A stretch of DNA of 64,000 nt from DATNBU01 sp964476185 (GCA_964476185.1 CAYYZO010000005.1:1-64000), one strand, 5' to 3'; shown: positions 26,425 through 35,275, counted from the first letter of the stretch. Translations and numbers: made by a program. The notes: generated by a model not told the origin, from the letters alone.

Positions 26425-27234
26425 ATGCCGATCCGACTCGAGCTCCCGTCCGATCACCCGCACGTGGCCGTCGTCACGATCGACCGTCCCGAGAAGGCCA
26501 ACTCGCTGAACCCGACGATGCTCGGGGAGCTGGCCGCCGCCTGGAGGCGGCTCGCGGACGACGACGACGTGCGCGCCGTCGTGCTCACGGGCGCCGGCGA
26601 GCGCGTGTTCTGCAGCGGCATGGACCTTCGCGAGACGATCCCGGTCGCCCAGGCTCTCGCCCGCGGCGAACGCATCGACCCGGCCGCGTTCGACGGCCTG
26701 CGCGCCGTCGGCGCCGCGACTCTCGCCGCGTTCGACCTCGGCAAGCCGCTCGTCTGCGCGATCGGCGGTCACTGCCGCGGGGGCGGCTTCGACCTGATGC
26801 TCGCGTCCGAGATGCGCGTCGCGGTGCCGGAGGCGACGTTCGCGCTCGAGGAAGTCGCGCTCGGCCTGTTCCCGACCGGGCACTCGGCGGTGATGCTGCC
26901 GCGCCAGGTTGCCTGGGCGCACGCGCACGAGATCCTGCTGACCGCGAAGCCGTTCTCCGCGGCGCGGGCGCTCGAGATCGGGCTGCTCAACCGCGTGGTC
27001 GAGCGCGCGAAGCTGATGGACACGGCCTTCGAGCTCGCGGACGCGGTCGCGGCCAACGCGCCGCTGGCGGTGCGCGCGACGCGCGACGGCGTGCGCGAGA
27101 TGCTGCACCTGCCGCTCGTCGACGCCTATCGCCGCCAGGAGGAACTCGGCCGCCCGCTGCGCCGGAGCGAGGACGCCCGCGAGGCCCAGCGCGCTTTCGT
27201 CGAGAAGCGGCCGCCGGTCTGGAAGGGGCGCTGA
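26425..27234 (+). CDS. enoyl-CoA hydratase/isomerase family protein
   Basis: A crotonase-fold enzyme of 269 residues. VAVVTIDRPEKANSLNP is the family start, VVLTGAGERVFCSGMDLRE provides the first oxyanion-hole strand, and CAIGGHCRGGGFDL the second. Where classical hydratases have the first catalytic Glu (GGG-x-E) this protein has Asp (GGGFD); the second Glu is kept in LEEVALGLFPTG. The reaction may therefore be an isomerisation, hydrolysis or decarboxylation rather than simple hydration. A TATGGT -10-like hexamer ends six bases before the ATG, so the transcript may be leaderless. Confidence 0.88.
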   Translation: MPIRLELPSDHPHVAVVTIDRPEKANSLNPTMLGELAAAWRRLADDDDVRAVVLTGAGERVFCSGMDLRETIPVAQALARGERIDPAAFDGLRAVGAATLAAFDLGKPLVCAIGGHCRGGGFDLMLASEMRVAVPEATFALEEVALGLFPTGHSAVMLPRQVAWAHAHEILLTAKPFSAARALEIGLLNRVVERAKLMDTAFELADAVAANAPLAVRATRDGVREMLHLPLVDAYRRQEELGRPLRRSEDAREAQRAFVEKRPPVWKGR

Positions 27235-27241
27235 CCCCGAT

Positions 27242-27628
27242 TCAGGAGCCGCGCTCGACGCCCCACTTGCCGGTGCCGCGGCAGGCGATCAGCAGGAAGA
27301 CGAATGCGTAGAGCGCGGCCATCTCGCCGTCGTTGACGCCGGGCAGGATCCGCGTTCCCCCCTCGAACTTCCAATGGAACTGGAAGTACGCGACGGCCAT
27401 CGTGCCGCTCGACAGGAACGCGGCCGCGCGCGTCTGCCACCCGACCATCACGAGGATTCCGCCGACCAGCTCGATCAGCCCGCCGAACCAGAGCTGGGAG
27501 CCGAACTCGGTCTCGTACGGCGTCAGCACGCCGAAGATCTTCTGCACGCCGTGGAACGAAAACAGGAACCCGGTGACCATGCGCAGCAGCGCATAGGCCT
27601 CGTCAGTGTAGCGTTCGAGCCGGTTCAT
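27242..27628 (-). CDS. DoxX family membrane protein
   Basis: A 128-residue protein with four predicted helices. RMVTGFLFSFHGVQKIFG, WFGGLIELVGGILVMVGWQ and MAALYAFVFLLIACRGTGKW are the DoxX signature. The start at 27628 (MNRLERY) is preferred over 27688. The family is linked to redox and thiol-stress membrane complexes, but this member has no defined role. It ends seven bases from the convergent hydratase gene. Confidence 0.87.
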   Translation of the reverse strand: MNRLERYTDEAYALLRMVTGFLFSFHGVQKIFGVLTPYETEFGSQLWFGGLIELVGGILVMVGWQTRAAAFLSSGTMAVAYFQFHWKFEGGTRILPGVNDGEMAALYAFVFLLIACRGTGKWGVERGS

Positions 27629-27743
27629 GCGCGCGTCGTACACCACGCGCCTCGCGGTCGTCCAGCGGTCCCGCGAAACCACCGGCACGGCGGCGCCGCT
27701 CCGGGCAGCCGCCGTGCCGGCAGGACGGGCAGGATCCGCGGGC

Positions 27744-29207
27744 TCAGACGACGCCCGGCGCCCAGTTGCCGTGGAACCCGAGCGGCAGGCGGTGCTTCAG
27801 CCGGCACTTCGCGAGCGGCTTCCCGGCCATGTCCTGCGCGTCGAGGATCGCGAGGTACGTGTCGTCGCGCGTGCCGTCGTACACCGTCGACAACACGAAG
27901 CCGTCGGCCTCGGTCGCGTCCGGCGTGCGCGGCGCGAAGACCGGCTCGCTCGGCCACTGCCACGCGCCGAAATCGTGGATCTCGTTGCGGCCGCCCTGCC
28001 GGTCGTAGCGCACGAGCGTCGCCCACGTGTCCGTCGGATCGCCGCCGGCCGAGCGGTCGAGCGCAGCGTAGCCGTAGCGGTTGCGGTAGCCGACGAGGCG
28101 GTCGTCGAGGCGCGGGAACTCCGCGCCCCGCTCGTCGAGCTGGCGCTCGCTGCACGCGCCGGTCGCGAGGTCGAGCTCGTACAGGAACGGAACGGCCGAG
28201 AATCCGGGCACCGGGCGCCCGTCGCGCGCGCTGCGCAGCGTCTCGAGCAGCGCGCCGCCGTCGAGATAGGTGCAGGCGTCCATCACGATCCTGCCGTCCT
28301 GCTCGTAGGCGTTGCCGGGGTGGAAGATGTAGCCCGGCGTCGGCGCCGTGAACCACTGCGTCTTCGCACCGGCCTCGCGGCGGCGCACTCCGAAGCGAAG
28401 GCCGAGCTCCGGCTTCCACGAGATCGCGTCGTTGAAGCCGCCGCCGGTCAGCATCGGCGTCCCGTCGAAGTGGATCGCGCCCCAGACGAAGATCGCGTAG
28501 TTCTCGGTGATCGCGATGTCGTGCGCCATCACGCAGTACGGCGCGTCGACGGCCTCGGCCACTGAGCACGTGCCGTCGGGCTCGACGACGTAGTACTGCA
28601 GGTACGGCTCGAACGGCTGGTAGCCGTGGATGATCATCTGCCCGGTGCGGCCGTCGATCTTCGGGTGGGCAGTCACGCTCATGCCGAGCATCTTCCCCTG
28701 GAAATCGTTGACGCCGACGGGGCCGAGCGTGCGGCGGTCGATCTCGAACGGGTAGGCGTTCTCGACCATCGCCATCAGCTTGCCGCCGTGGAAGACCACG
28801 TTCGTGTTCGGCTGCACGCGAAACGGGTCGACCGGATCGGCGACCTGCACGCCGATCGCGTTCATGCAGAAGCGGCCTTCGGCACGCTCGCGCAGCGTGG
28901 ACGGGTGTTCGACCACGCGGCCGGTGTAGTGCACGCGGCCGTCGTCGATGCGCAGCGCGTGGACGAGGCCGTCGCCGTCGAACAGGTGAAGGGCGCGGTA
29001 GCCTTCGGCGGGCAGGATCTGCTGGGAAGGACCGTTGCGGAAGAACGTGCCGGAGAGTTCGCGCGGCACCTCGCCTTCGATGTCGGTGACTTCATAGCTG
29101 GTCTCGGTCGTGGACGGGCGCCAGGCGTTGATCCAGAACTGGCGCGCGTCGAGCGCCTCGGGGCGCGGGGTCGCGGTGTCGGAGGTAGCGGCGGTTGCGA
29201 GGCTCAT
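27744..29207 (-). CDS. carotenoid oxygenase (RPE65 family)
   Basis: A 487-residue non-haem iron dioxygenase that cleaves carotenoid-type or stilbene double bonds. The four iron-binding histidines are visible, one per motif: VTAHPKIDG, VMAHDIAIT, GYIFHPGNAY and GFHGNWAPG at the C terminus. GTFFRNGPSQ and LFDGDGLVHAL are the conserved N-terminal propeller strands. The start is well supported by AAGGAG seven bases upstream. It is divergent from pdxH. The substrate is unknown; no carotenoid-synthesis genes are present in the window. Confidence 0.93.
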   Translation of the reverse strand: MSLATAATSDTATPRPEALDARQFWINAWRPSTTETSYEVTDIEGEVPRELSGTFFRNGPSQQILPAEGYRALHLFDGDGLVHALRIDDGRVHYTGRVVEHPSTLRERAEGRFCMNAIGVQVADPVDPFRVQPNTNVVFHGGKLMAMVENAYPFEIDRRTLGPVGVNDFQGKMLGMSVTAHPKIDGRTGQMIIHGYQPFEPYLQYYVVEPDGTCSVAEAVDAPYCVMAHDIAITENYAIFVWGAIHFDGTPMLTGGGFNDAISWKPELGLRFGVRRREAGAKTQWFTAPTPGYIFHPGNAYEQDGRIVMDACTYLDGGALLETLRSARDGRPVPGFSAVPFLYELDLATGACSERQLDERGAEFPRLDDRLVGYRNRYGYAALDRSAGGDPTDTWATLVRYDRQGGRNEIHDFGAWQWPSEPVFAPRTPDATEADGFVLSTVYDGTRDDTYLAILDAQDMAGKPLAKCRLKHRLPLGFHGNWAPGVV

Positions 29208-29342
29208 CGGATCGCTCCTTGGAACGGCGCCGGGGCGGCGGGCACGGTCCGCGCCGCCGCGAGAAAGAGGGCGCCGGTTCGGGCGGCAGCAGGGTCCCCG
29301 CCGCACGAGGGCATCCGCCGGGATCCGACGGACGGCGCGGAA

Positions 29343-29357
29343 GTTAACAGAGTTAAC
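29343..29357. promoter_or_regulatory. twin GTTAAC operator-like site
   Basis: Two GTTAAC palindromes separated by AGA form an AT-rich 15-base site inside a region of very high GC. It is 136 bases upstream of the carotenoid oxygenase start and 108 bases upstream of pdxH, well placed for a regulator of either gene. A near-direct repeat of GGGATTTCGG follows at about 29373-29390. Confidence 0.45.
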
Positions 29358-29464
29358 ACCGGGGCGTCAACCGGGATTTCGGGGATTTCGGGCAGGTTTT
29401 TGACCGCTCGGGCGGGCCTCCCTAGAAGGGCCGCGGACCCCCTTCCCGACCGCTGGAGCCGCCC

Positions 29465-30055
29465 ATGCCCGATCCGATCGTCCGTTTCCGTTCCTGGATG
29501 AAGGAGGCCGCCAAGGCCGGCGCGCCGATCCCCGAAGCCATGGTGCTCGCCACGGCCGACGCCAGGGGACGCCCGTCGGCGCGCTTCATCCTCCTCAAGG
29601 AAGCCAGCGCGCGCGGCTTCGTGTTCTACACGAACGACCAGAGCCGCAAGGGCGACGAGATGCGCGCGAACGACCAGGTCGCGCTCTGCTTCTACTGGGA
29701 CGTCACCGGCAAGCAGGTGCGGATCGAGGGACGCGTGAAGCCGCTGCCCGCGGCCGAAGCCGACGACTACTGGGAGGAGCGCCCGGTCGGCAGCCGCTAT
29801 GCGTCCGCGGCCTCCGAGCAAAGCCGTCCGATCGCTTCGCGCGCGCTGCTGACGAAGCGGTGCTCGCAGCTCGAGGCGAAGTACCCGGACGGCGACGTGC
29901 CGCGCCCTCCGCACTGGAAGGGCTACCTCGTCGTGCCCGCGGCGATCGAGTTCTGGATCCGCGCCGAGCCGCGCCTGCACAAGCGCGAGCTGTTCACTCG
30001 CGCTCGCGGCAAGGCCGGCGCCGGGCAGTGGAAGTCGACGATCCTGCAACCGTGA
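29465..30055 (+). CDS. pdxH: pyridoxamine 5'-phosphate oxidase
   Basis: FMN enzyme of 196 residues that makes pyridoxal 5'-phosphate from PNP or PMP. RPSARFILLKEASARGFVFYTN and NDQVALCFYWDVTGKQVRIEG are the FMN and substrate strands, and QSRPI follows. The PNPOx C-terminal dimerisation segment begins IEFWIRAEPRLHKRELFTR. Length and motif order are those of authentic PdxH. The stop overlaps the GTG of the next gene (GTGA), so an ABC exporter permease is co-translated with it. Confidence 0.93.
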   Translation: MPDPIVRFRSWMKEAAKAGAPIPEAMVLATADARGRPSARFILLKEASARGFVFYTNDQSRKGDEMRANDQVALCFYWDVTGKQVRIEGRVKPLPAAEADDYWEERPVGSRYASAASEQSRPIASRALLTKRCSQLEAKYPDGDVPRPPHWKGYLVVPAAIEFWIRAEPRLHKRELFTRARGKAGAGQWKSTILQP

Positions 30056-30822
30056 CGGGCGAGCGCGCGCGCTGGCGCGAGATCCTCTTCTACCAGGCCT
30101 ACTGCCAGCTCCGGCTCGAGTCGGAGCGACTCTACATCGGCTATCTCTGGTGGGCGCTCGAGACGATCCTCGAGATGCTCGTGCTGTACGCGGTGTTCGG
30201 CAGGCTGCTCGGCGCGCCGACCGGGAACTACCTGTCGTTCCTGCTGTGCGGGCTCGTCGCGTGGCGCTGGCTCGCGCAGAGCGTCGCGCGCGCCGCGCCC
30301 GCCATCCTCGCGAACCAGCCGCTCGCGTCGCAGGTGTTCGTGCCGAAGCTCGTCTTTCCCGTCGCGATGCTGCTGACGGACGCCGTCAAGTTCCTCGTCG
30401 GGCTCGTCGTGCTCGTCGTCTTCCTGCTGCTGGACGGGTTCGGGACGACGCCCGCCTGGGCGGCGTTCCCGCTGGTCCTGGCGACCGAGTTCCTGCTGAT
30501 CGCGGCGCTCGCCCTCTGGGTCGCGGCGCTCGTTCCGTTCCTGCGCAGCATCCTCGTGGGGCTCGACGTGGCGCTGCGGTTCGGGATGTTCGCGTCGGGC
30601 GTGTTCTTCGACCTCTCGCGCGTCGGCGAGCCGGTCGCGTCGTGGCTCGCGTGGAATCCCGTCGCCATGCTGCTCGACGCGTGGCGGGGGGTGCTGATGC
30701 GGGGAGAATGGCCGGACTTCGCCGCCCTCGCGGCGATCGCGGCGGCATCGCTCGTCGCGATCGCCGGCGCCCGCTCGTTCGTGGCCGCGCGCGAGCTCGA
30801 CTACCCGAGGCTTCCGGCATGA
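30052..30822 (+). CDS. ABC-2 type exporter permease (Wzm-like)
   Basis: A 256-residue inner-membrane permease with about six helices. ERLYIGYLWWALETILEMLVL is the conserved N-terminal segment of polysaccharide-export permeases, and GMFASGVFFDLSRVGEPVA with LAWNPVAMLLDAWR is the typical loop near the last helices. It begins at GTG overlapping the pdxH stop and ends overlapping the ATPase start, so the three genes form one operon. It probably exports a lipid-linked O-antigen, teichoic-acid-like or capsular glycan. Confidence 0.88.
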   Translation: MTGERARWREILFYQAYCQLRLESERLYIGYLWWALETILEMLVLYAVFGRLLGAPTGNYLSFLLCGLVAWRWLAQSVARAAPAILANQPLASQVFVPKLVFPVAMLLTDAVKFLVGLVVLVVFLLLDGFGTTPAWAAFPLVLATEFLLIAALALWVAALVPFLRSILVGLDVALRFGMFASGVFFDLSRVGEPVASWLAWNPVAMLLDAWRGVLMRGEWPDFAALAAIAAASLVAIAGARSFVAARELDYPRLPA

Positions 30823-31604
30823 CCGCCCGCACGAGCCAGCTCACGGACCAGCGCACGATCTTGCGCGTCCGCGACGTGGCCGTGCGGTACATCCTGCGCG
30901 GTCGCATCTTCTCGCGCGGCGCGAGCGATCGCTGGGCGCTGACGCGCGTGTCGTTCGACCTGCACGCCGGCGAGACGCTCGGCATCGTCGGCCGCAACGG
31001 CGCCGGCAAGACGACGATGCTGCGGCTGCTGGCCGGCATCCTCGGCCCCGACCGCGGAACGATCGAGCGCGAGCCCGGCGTGCGCGCGTCGCTGCTCAGT
31101 CTCCAGGTCGGCTTCCTCCCGCAGCTGACCGGCCGCGAGAACGCGACGCTGTCGGGCATGCTGCTCGGCCTTCGCCGCGCCGAGGTCGCGCGCCGCATGG
31201 ACGGGATCGTCGGGTTCGCCGGGCTCGAGAGCGTGATCGACGACCCGATCTCGACGTGGTCCGACGGCATGCGCGCGCGACTCGGCTTCTCGGTCGCGTT
31301 CCACGCCGATCCCGACCTGCTGCTGATCGACGAAGCGCTCGGCACCGGCGACGCCGCCTTCCACGAGAAGTCGGCAGCGGCCATGCGCGAGCGCATCCGT
31401 TCCGAACGCACCTGCGTTCTCGTCTCGCACGACGCGGCGACGATCCGGGAGCTTTGCGACCGCTGCGTCTGGATCGAGCGCGGGCGGGTGGCGGCCGCGG
31501 GATCGACGCACGAAGTGCTCGAGGCCTACGAGAAGGCGCTGCACGCGCCGCTCCTCGACGAGATCGACGCCGGCGCGACCGCCGCCGGCTGGCTCACCGT
31601 GTAG
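30819..31604 (+). CDS. ABC transporter ATP-binding protein (Wzt-like)
   Basis: A 261-residue ATPase paired with the upstream permease by an ATGA overlap. Walker A is GRNGAGKTT, the signature STWSDGMRARLG (usually LSSGM in this family), Walker B LLLIDEALGTGD, and the switch His is in VSHDAA. The SF/SFDLHAGETLGIVG start is that of polysaccharide and teichoic-acid exporters. It lacks the long C-terminal carbohydrate-binding domain of some Wzt proteins, so no sugar cap recognition is predicted. Confidence 0.9.
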   Translation: MTARTSQLTDQRTILRVRDVAVRYILRGRIFSRGASDRWALTRVSFDLHAGETLGIVGRNGAGKTTMLRLLAGILGPDRGTIEREPGVRASLLSLQVGFLPQLTGRENATLSGMLLGLRRAEVARRMDGIVGFAGLESVIDDPISTWSDGMRARLGFSVAFHADPDLLLIDEALGTGDAAFHEKSAAAMRERIRSERTCVLVSHDAATIRELCDRCVWIERGRVAAAGSTHEVLEAYEKALHAPLLDEIDAGATAAGWLTV

Positions 31605-31724
31605 GCATCCCCGACGCATCGCCCGCCGCCATGGCCCGGCCTCGTCCGGGTCGACATGCGGCGGTCCGGTCGACAAGATGGGCAGCGCGCGGCGACGCCG
31701 CTCCGGCGCCCGCGGGGAGGACCG

Positions 31725-32105
31725 ATGGAATCGATTCCGACGAAGGTGATCCGCATCCTGCTCGGGCTGCTGCTGCTCGTCGGCGGCCTCAACAAGTTCG
31801 TCCCGGTGCTGCCCGACCCCGGACACAACGAAGCCGGCGCGGCGTTCCTCGGTGCGCTGGCCGCCACCGGCTACATGTTCCCGATCATCGGCCTCGTCGA
31901 GATCTTCTCCGGCGCCGCGTTCGTCGCGGGCCGCTTCGTCGCCCTCGCGGCCGTGCTGCTCGCGCCGATCGCCGTCAACATCGTGATGTTCCACGTCGCG
32001 CTCGACCCGTCCGGCACCGGACCGGGACTCTTCGTCGGGGCCGCGAACATCTACCTGCTCGCCGTCAGCCTGCCGAAGTACCAGGACATGCTGATGCCTC
32101 GCTGA
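31725..32105 (+). CDS. small DoxX-like membrane protein
   Basis: A 126-residue protein with four predicted helices (IRILLGLLLLVGGLNKF, GYMFPIIGLVEIFSGAAFV, ALAAVLLAPIAVNIVMFHV, GAANIYLLAVSL). The pattern resembles DoxX and related small membrane proteins. A GGGGAGG ribosome-binding site lies directly upstream. It follows the exporter ATPase by 120 bases on the same strand but appears to be its own unit. The function is unknown. Confidence 0.8.
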   Translation: MESIPTKVIRILLGLLLLVGGLNKFVPVLPDPGHNEAGAAFLGALAATGYMFPIIGLVEIFSGAAFVAGRFVALAAVLLAPIAVNIVMFHVALDPSGTGPGLFVGAANIYLLAVSLPKYQDMLMPR

Positions 32106-32571
32106 GCGACGAGGCAACCCCGAGCCGGCCGCGGAGGCGCCCCTCGGCGAATGCCGGGGGGTTCTCGACGTTGATCAGCGTCGACGCCTCGAAGTTCTCG
32201 GGCGCCTGCCGATCGTCGCGGCCACCGAAGCTCGCGGCATCCGGGGCCGCCAACTCGACACGGAGCGTACTCGCGCAGGCGTACGGATCGTCTTCGCCGT
32301 ACACCGAGCTGTCGTAGCCGAGCTTCTCCCATTTCCCCCGCGTGGCGGCGTCGGCGATCTCGCCGTCGTCGACGCGCAGCGTGCCCGGCGAGAGCCTCCC
32401 CCTCTTGGCCGGCTCCGGCGCAGGCGACGGCCTTGCCGTCGCCGTTTCTCGTCGCAGAGTGACCACGCGCACAGGAAGCGGATGGCATGGGCATGGCGAG
32501 CCCGTGCCCGAAGGTCGCGCCGCGAAACCGGCGCCGCGCGACTGCCGCTTCGGCGTGCCGACGTCCTTCAT
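32065..32571 (-). CDS. hypothetical protein, possible gene remnant
   Basis: The 643-base interval after the DoxX gene holds one open frame whose central part looks coding: WEKLGYDSSVYGEDDPY is encoded with 17 of 20 codons ending in G or C, and ASTLINVENPPAFAEG reads like a folded-protein segment. The first 60 residues are Arg/Pro-rich and not convincing. The frame overlaps the DoxX gene by 41 bases in antisense at its 3' end. It has no clear ribosome-binding site and no domain I recognise. It may be a decayed fragment. Confidence 0.3.
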   Translation of the reverse strand: MKDVGTPKRQSRGAGFAARPSGTGSPCPCHPLPVRVVTLRRETATARPSPAPEPAKRGRLSPGTLRVDDGEIADAATRGKWEKLGYDSSVYGEDDPYACASTLRVELAAPDAASFGGRDDRQAPENFEASTLINVENPPAFAEGRLRGRLGVASSLSEASACPGTSAG

Positions 32572-32616
32572 GCCTTTGGCCGCGCCGCACGCGTTCGACC
32601 AGGCGGGAGGTCAACC

Positions 32617-32632
32617 GGTGACGCATGTCACC
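32617..32632. promoter_or_regulatory. inverted repeat upstream of the NIDO surface protein
   Basis: GGTGAC-GCAT-GTCACC is a perfect 6-bp dyad with a 4-base centre, 117 bases before the 32749 start. A GG-N10-GC pair with TTGCT at 32677-32691 resembles a sigma-54 -24/-12 element, but the -24 half is poor. An NtrC-type regulator is encoded nearby at 36765. Confidence 0.3.
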
Positions 32633-32748
32633 CCAACGCAACCAACTGCGGAAAGAGATGACTCGGGTCACGCGTCGGGCGGGGCTTTGCTGATACCCGT
32701 CAGCGACCTCCCGAAGTCCGGGAGAGACGACGGTGGAGGATAACCCCG

Positions 32749-35223
32749 ATGATCAAGAAACGATGCGGCTCACGAACGGCGATTGCGGCGACGATGGCGA
32801 TCCTGGCGGGTCTGCCCTTTCCCTCGGCGGCAACGGCAGGCGACCCCACTGCGCTGCTCTTCCCGCTCGACGGCAGCTACACGCTCGTCGACTTCTACGA
32901 GAACGGCGCTCCCGACCAGGGTAACGACGACGACTCGACGGGAATCCTGCTCAGCTTCCCGTTCGACCTCTACGGCGAGTCGTACTCGGACGCCTACATC
33001 AACAACAACGGCAACGTTTCGTTCGTCACGCCGTATGGATCCTACAGCTCGACCGGCTTCCCGGACCCTTCGTTCAAGATGGTCGCCCCGTTCTGGGCCG
33101 ACGTGGACACCAGGTACGGCAACGGCCAGGTCTGGCACAAGCTGACAGCGAGCACGCTCGTCGTCACCTGGGACAACGTCGGCTACTACAGCGGCCACGG
33201 CGACCTGCGCAACACGTTCCAGCTCGCCATCTCGGACGGCAGTGATCCCACCATGGGCATCGGCAACAACGTCTGTTTCAGCTACTCCGACATGGCCTGG
33301 ACGACAGGCGACGCCTCCGGAGGCGCGGGGGGCTTCGGGGGAACGCCGGCCACCGCGGGCGCCAACCGCGGCAACGGCGTCGACTTCTTCCAGATCGGCC
33401 GCTTCGACCATGAAGGGACCGACTACGACGGGCCATCCGACAATGCGGACGGCATCAGTTATCTCGATGGCCGGACCTACTGCTTCAATGCGTCGTCGAA
33501 CACGAACAACATCGCGCCGATCGCCTCCGGCTTCCCGGTCGGGAACGTCGTCGACCTCGACTGCTCGGCGGGCGACGTGCTCGACCTCGCCCTCTCGTTC
33601 CTGAGCCCCGAGGTCTTCCAGACGACGACCGTCGTCGTCGACGACGTGCACGGCGCGACGGCAGCCGGGCTCGCGATCGTCAACACCCCGGGCAACACCG
33701 CCACCGTCGCCCTCGACTGGGCTCCCGATTGTGCGGACGTCGGGTCCTGGCGTCTCGACTTCACGGCGACCGACGACCACGTGACGCCGGGCGAGACCGA
33801 AGTGAGCCTGACGGTCAACGTGATCCAGCCTTGCGGCAACGGCATCGTCAGCGGCGACGAGCAGTGCGACGACGGCAACACGGTGGACGGCGACTGCTGC
33901 TCGTCCTCCTGCCAGATCGAGGAAGCCGGGACCGTCTGCCGGGAAGCCGTCAACGGCGTCTGCGACTCGGCGGAGGTCTGCGACGGAACGTCCGGAAGCT
34001 GTCCCGCCAACGTGTCGGCCCCCGCGGGGACGGCCTGCCCCGCGGACGGCAACCCCTGCACCGACGACGTCTGCGACGGCATCGGGGGATGCGGCGTCGC
34101 GAACACGGCCGGCTGCGACGACTCGCTCTACTGCAACGGCATCGACATCTGCGCGGGGGGAGTCTGCACGCACCCGGAACCGCCCTGCGGCGACGCGGAA
34201 TGCAGCACCTGCGACGAGGACAACGACGAATGCGGCGTCATCACCGCGGGTGTCTCGTGCGACGATGACGGCGACCAGTGCACGAACGACCAGTGCGACG
34301 GCCTCGGGGAATGCGCCCACCCGCCGATCGTCCTCGCACCCGCCTGCGACTGGATCATCGTGACCGGCTCCGATGCCCGCGCCGCCGGCGTGAAGACGCG
34401 CGCAAGCTCCAACGTGCGCGGAAGCGTCTGCGCGGATACCGCGGATGTCGGCGTTTCCTCGAGGCTGCTCGGCCCCGCGTCGTGGGCGCTGATGGAAGAC
34501 AGCGGCGATGCGGCGCGCGTGCGGTCGCTGGCCACCGTCGAGAACGGCAGCGTCGTGACCGCGGGCGGCTGCCTGGCCGGCTTCCGCGACTTCCCGATCT
34601 TCGGGACGACCCTCGACGGCGAGATCTGCTGCAGCGCGGGCAGCGTGGAGTTGCCCGGCGGGAACCCGGCCAACGTGATCAACGCCTGCGGCACCGACAG
34701 CCTGCTGGGAGATTGCGAGGCCGCGCGCTCGCAAGTCGACGGTGACGTCGCCGAACTCGACGCGCTGGCGGCGACGCAGACGCACGGGTCGCTGTCGATC
34801 CAGCCGGGCCAGACGCACACCCTGCTGGTCGGACCGGGCCGGAACGTGATCGACTTCGACCGCATCAAGATCGGTCGCGGCGCGACGCTGGCGATCGACG
34901 CGCAGGGCAACAACGACGCCGTCGTGATCGTGCGCATGGGTCGCGGCTTCTCTGCCAAGAAGGGCGTCGGCGCCAAGAACGCTGCCCCGACCGTCGCGCT
35001 GCTCGGAGGCCTGCAGGCTCGCAACCTGCTCTTCTACGCGGTCGACGGAGGCTGCAGCGTCGGCCTCAACAACGTCGGCGCGGGCACGTTCTTCTGCCCC
35101 CAGGGACGCGTGCGCGTGCGAGTCGGATCGGAGTGGAGCGGCGCGATCGTCGCAGGCGGAGCCGTGGACATCGGCATCGGCGTCGAGTTCGCCCACGTTC
35201 CCTTCCTCGGCCTGGCCGAGTAA
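32749..35223 (+). CDS. secreted NIDO / Cys-rich / choice-of-anchor-A mosaic protein
   Basis: An 824-residue extracellular protein. The signal peptide ends at AATAGDP (about residue 30). Residues of about 40-240 form a nidogen-like domain (SFPFDLYGESYSDAYINNNG, APFWADVDTRYG). CGNGIVSGDEQCDDGNTVD begins a Myxococcus-type cysteine-rich repeat, and many further Cys pairs follow (CSTCDEDNDEC, CDDDGDQCTNDQCD). From about residue 540 the GSLSIQPGQTHTLLVGPG and NVIDFDRIKIGRG strands form a beta-helix-like anchoring domain. A good GGAGG precedes the ATG. It is probably a surface adhesin or matrix component. Confidence 0.82.
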   Translation: MIKKRCGSRTAIAATMAILAGLPFPSAATAGDPTALLFPLDGSYTLVDFYENGAPDQGNDDDSTGILLSFPFDLYGESYSDAYINNNGNVSFVTPYGSYSSTGFPDPSFKMVAPFWADVDTRYGNGQVWHKLTASTLVVTWDNVGYYSGHGDLRNTFQLAISDGSDPTMGIGNNVCFSYSDMAWTTGDASGGAGGFGGTPATAGANRGNGVDFFQIGRFDHEGTDYDGPSDNADGISYLDGRTYCFNASSNTNNIAPIASGFPVGNVVDLDCSAGDVLDLALSFLSPEVFQTTTVVVDDVHGATAAGLAIVNTPGNTATVALDWAPDCADVGSWRLDFTATDDHVTPGETEVSLTVNVIQPCGNGIVSGDEQCDDGNTVDGDCCSSSCQIEEAGTVCREAVNGVCDSAEVCDGTSGSCPANVSAPAGTACPADGNPCTDDVCDGIGGCGVANTAGCDDSLYCNGIDICAGGVCTHPEPPCGDAECSTCDEDNDECGVITAGVSCDDDGDQCTNDQCDGLGECAHPPIVLAPACDWIIVTGSDARAAGVKTRASSNVRGSVCADTADVGVSSRLLGPASWALMEDSGDAARVRSLATVENGSVVTAGGCLAGFRDFPIFGTTLDGEICCSAGSVELPGGNPANVINACGTDSLLGDCEAARSQVDGDVAELDALAATQTHGSLSIQPGQTHTLLVGPGRNVIDFDRIKIGRGATLAIDAQGNNDAVVIVRMGRGFSAKKGVGAKNAAPTVALLGGLQARNLLFYAVDGGCSVGLNNVGAGTFFCPQGRVRVRVGSEWSGAIVAGGAVDIGIGVEFAHVPFLGLAE

Positions 35224-35244
35224 GCCCCGGAAGGCAGCCGCCAG

Positions 35245-35275
35245 GGGGCGGCCCGGACGACTCCCGGGCCGCCCC
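35245..35275 (+). terminator. 12-bp stem terminator candidate
   Basis: GGGGCGGCCCGG pairs perfectly with CCGGGCCGCCCC around a 7-base loop, 22 bases after the surface-protein stop. No U-run follows, so it could instead work with Rho or simply stabilise the 3' end. Confidence 0.55.

Noticed and set aside
32342..32743. Plus-strand 133-residue frame in the gap before the surface protein
   Set aside because: It has no ribosome-binding site, biased composition and overlaps the better minus-strand candidate and regulatory repeats.
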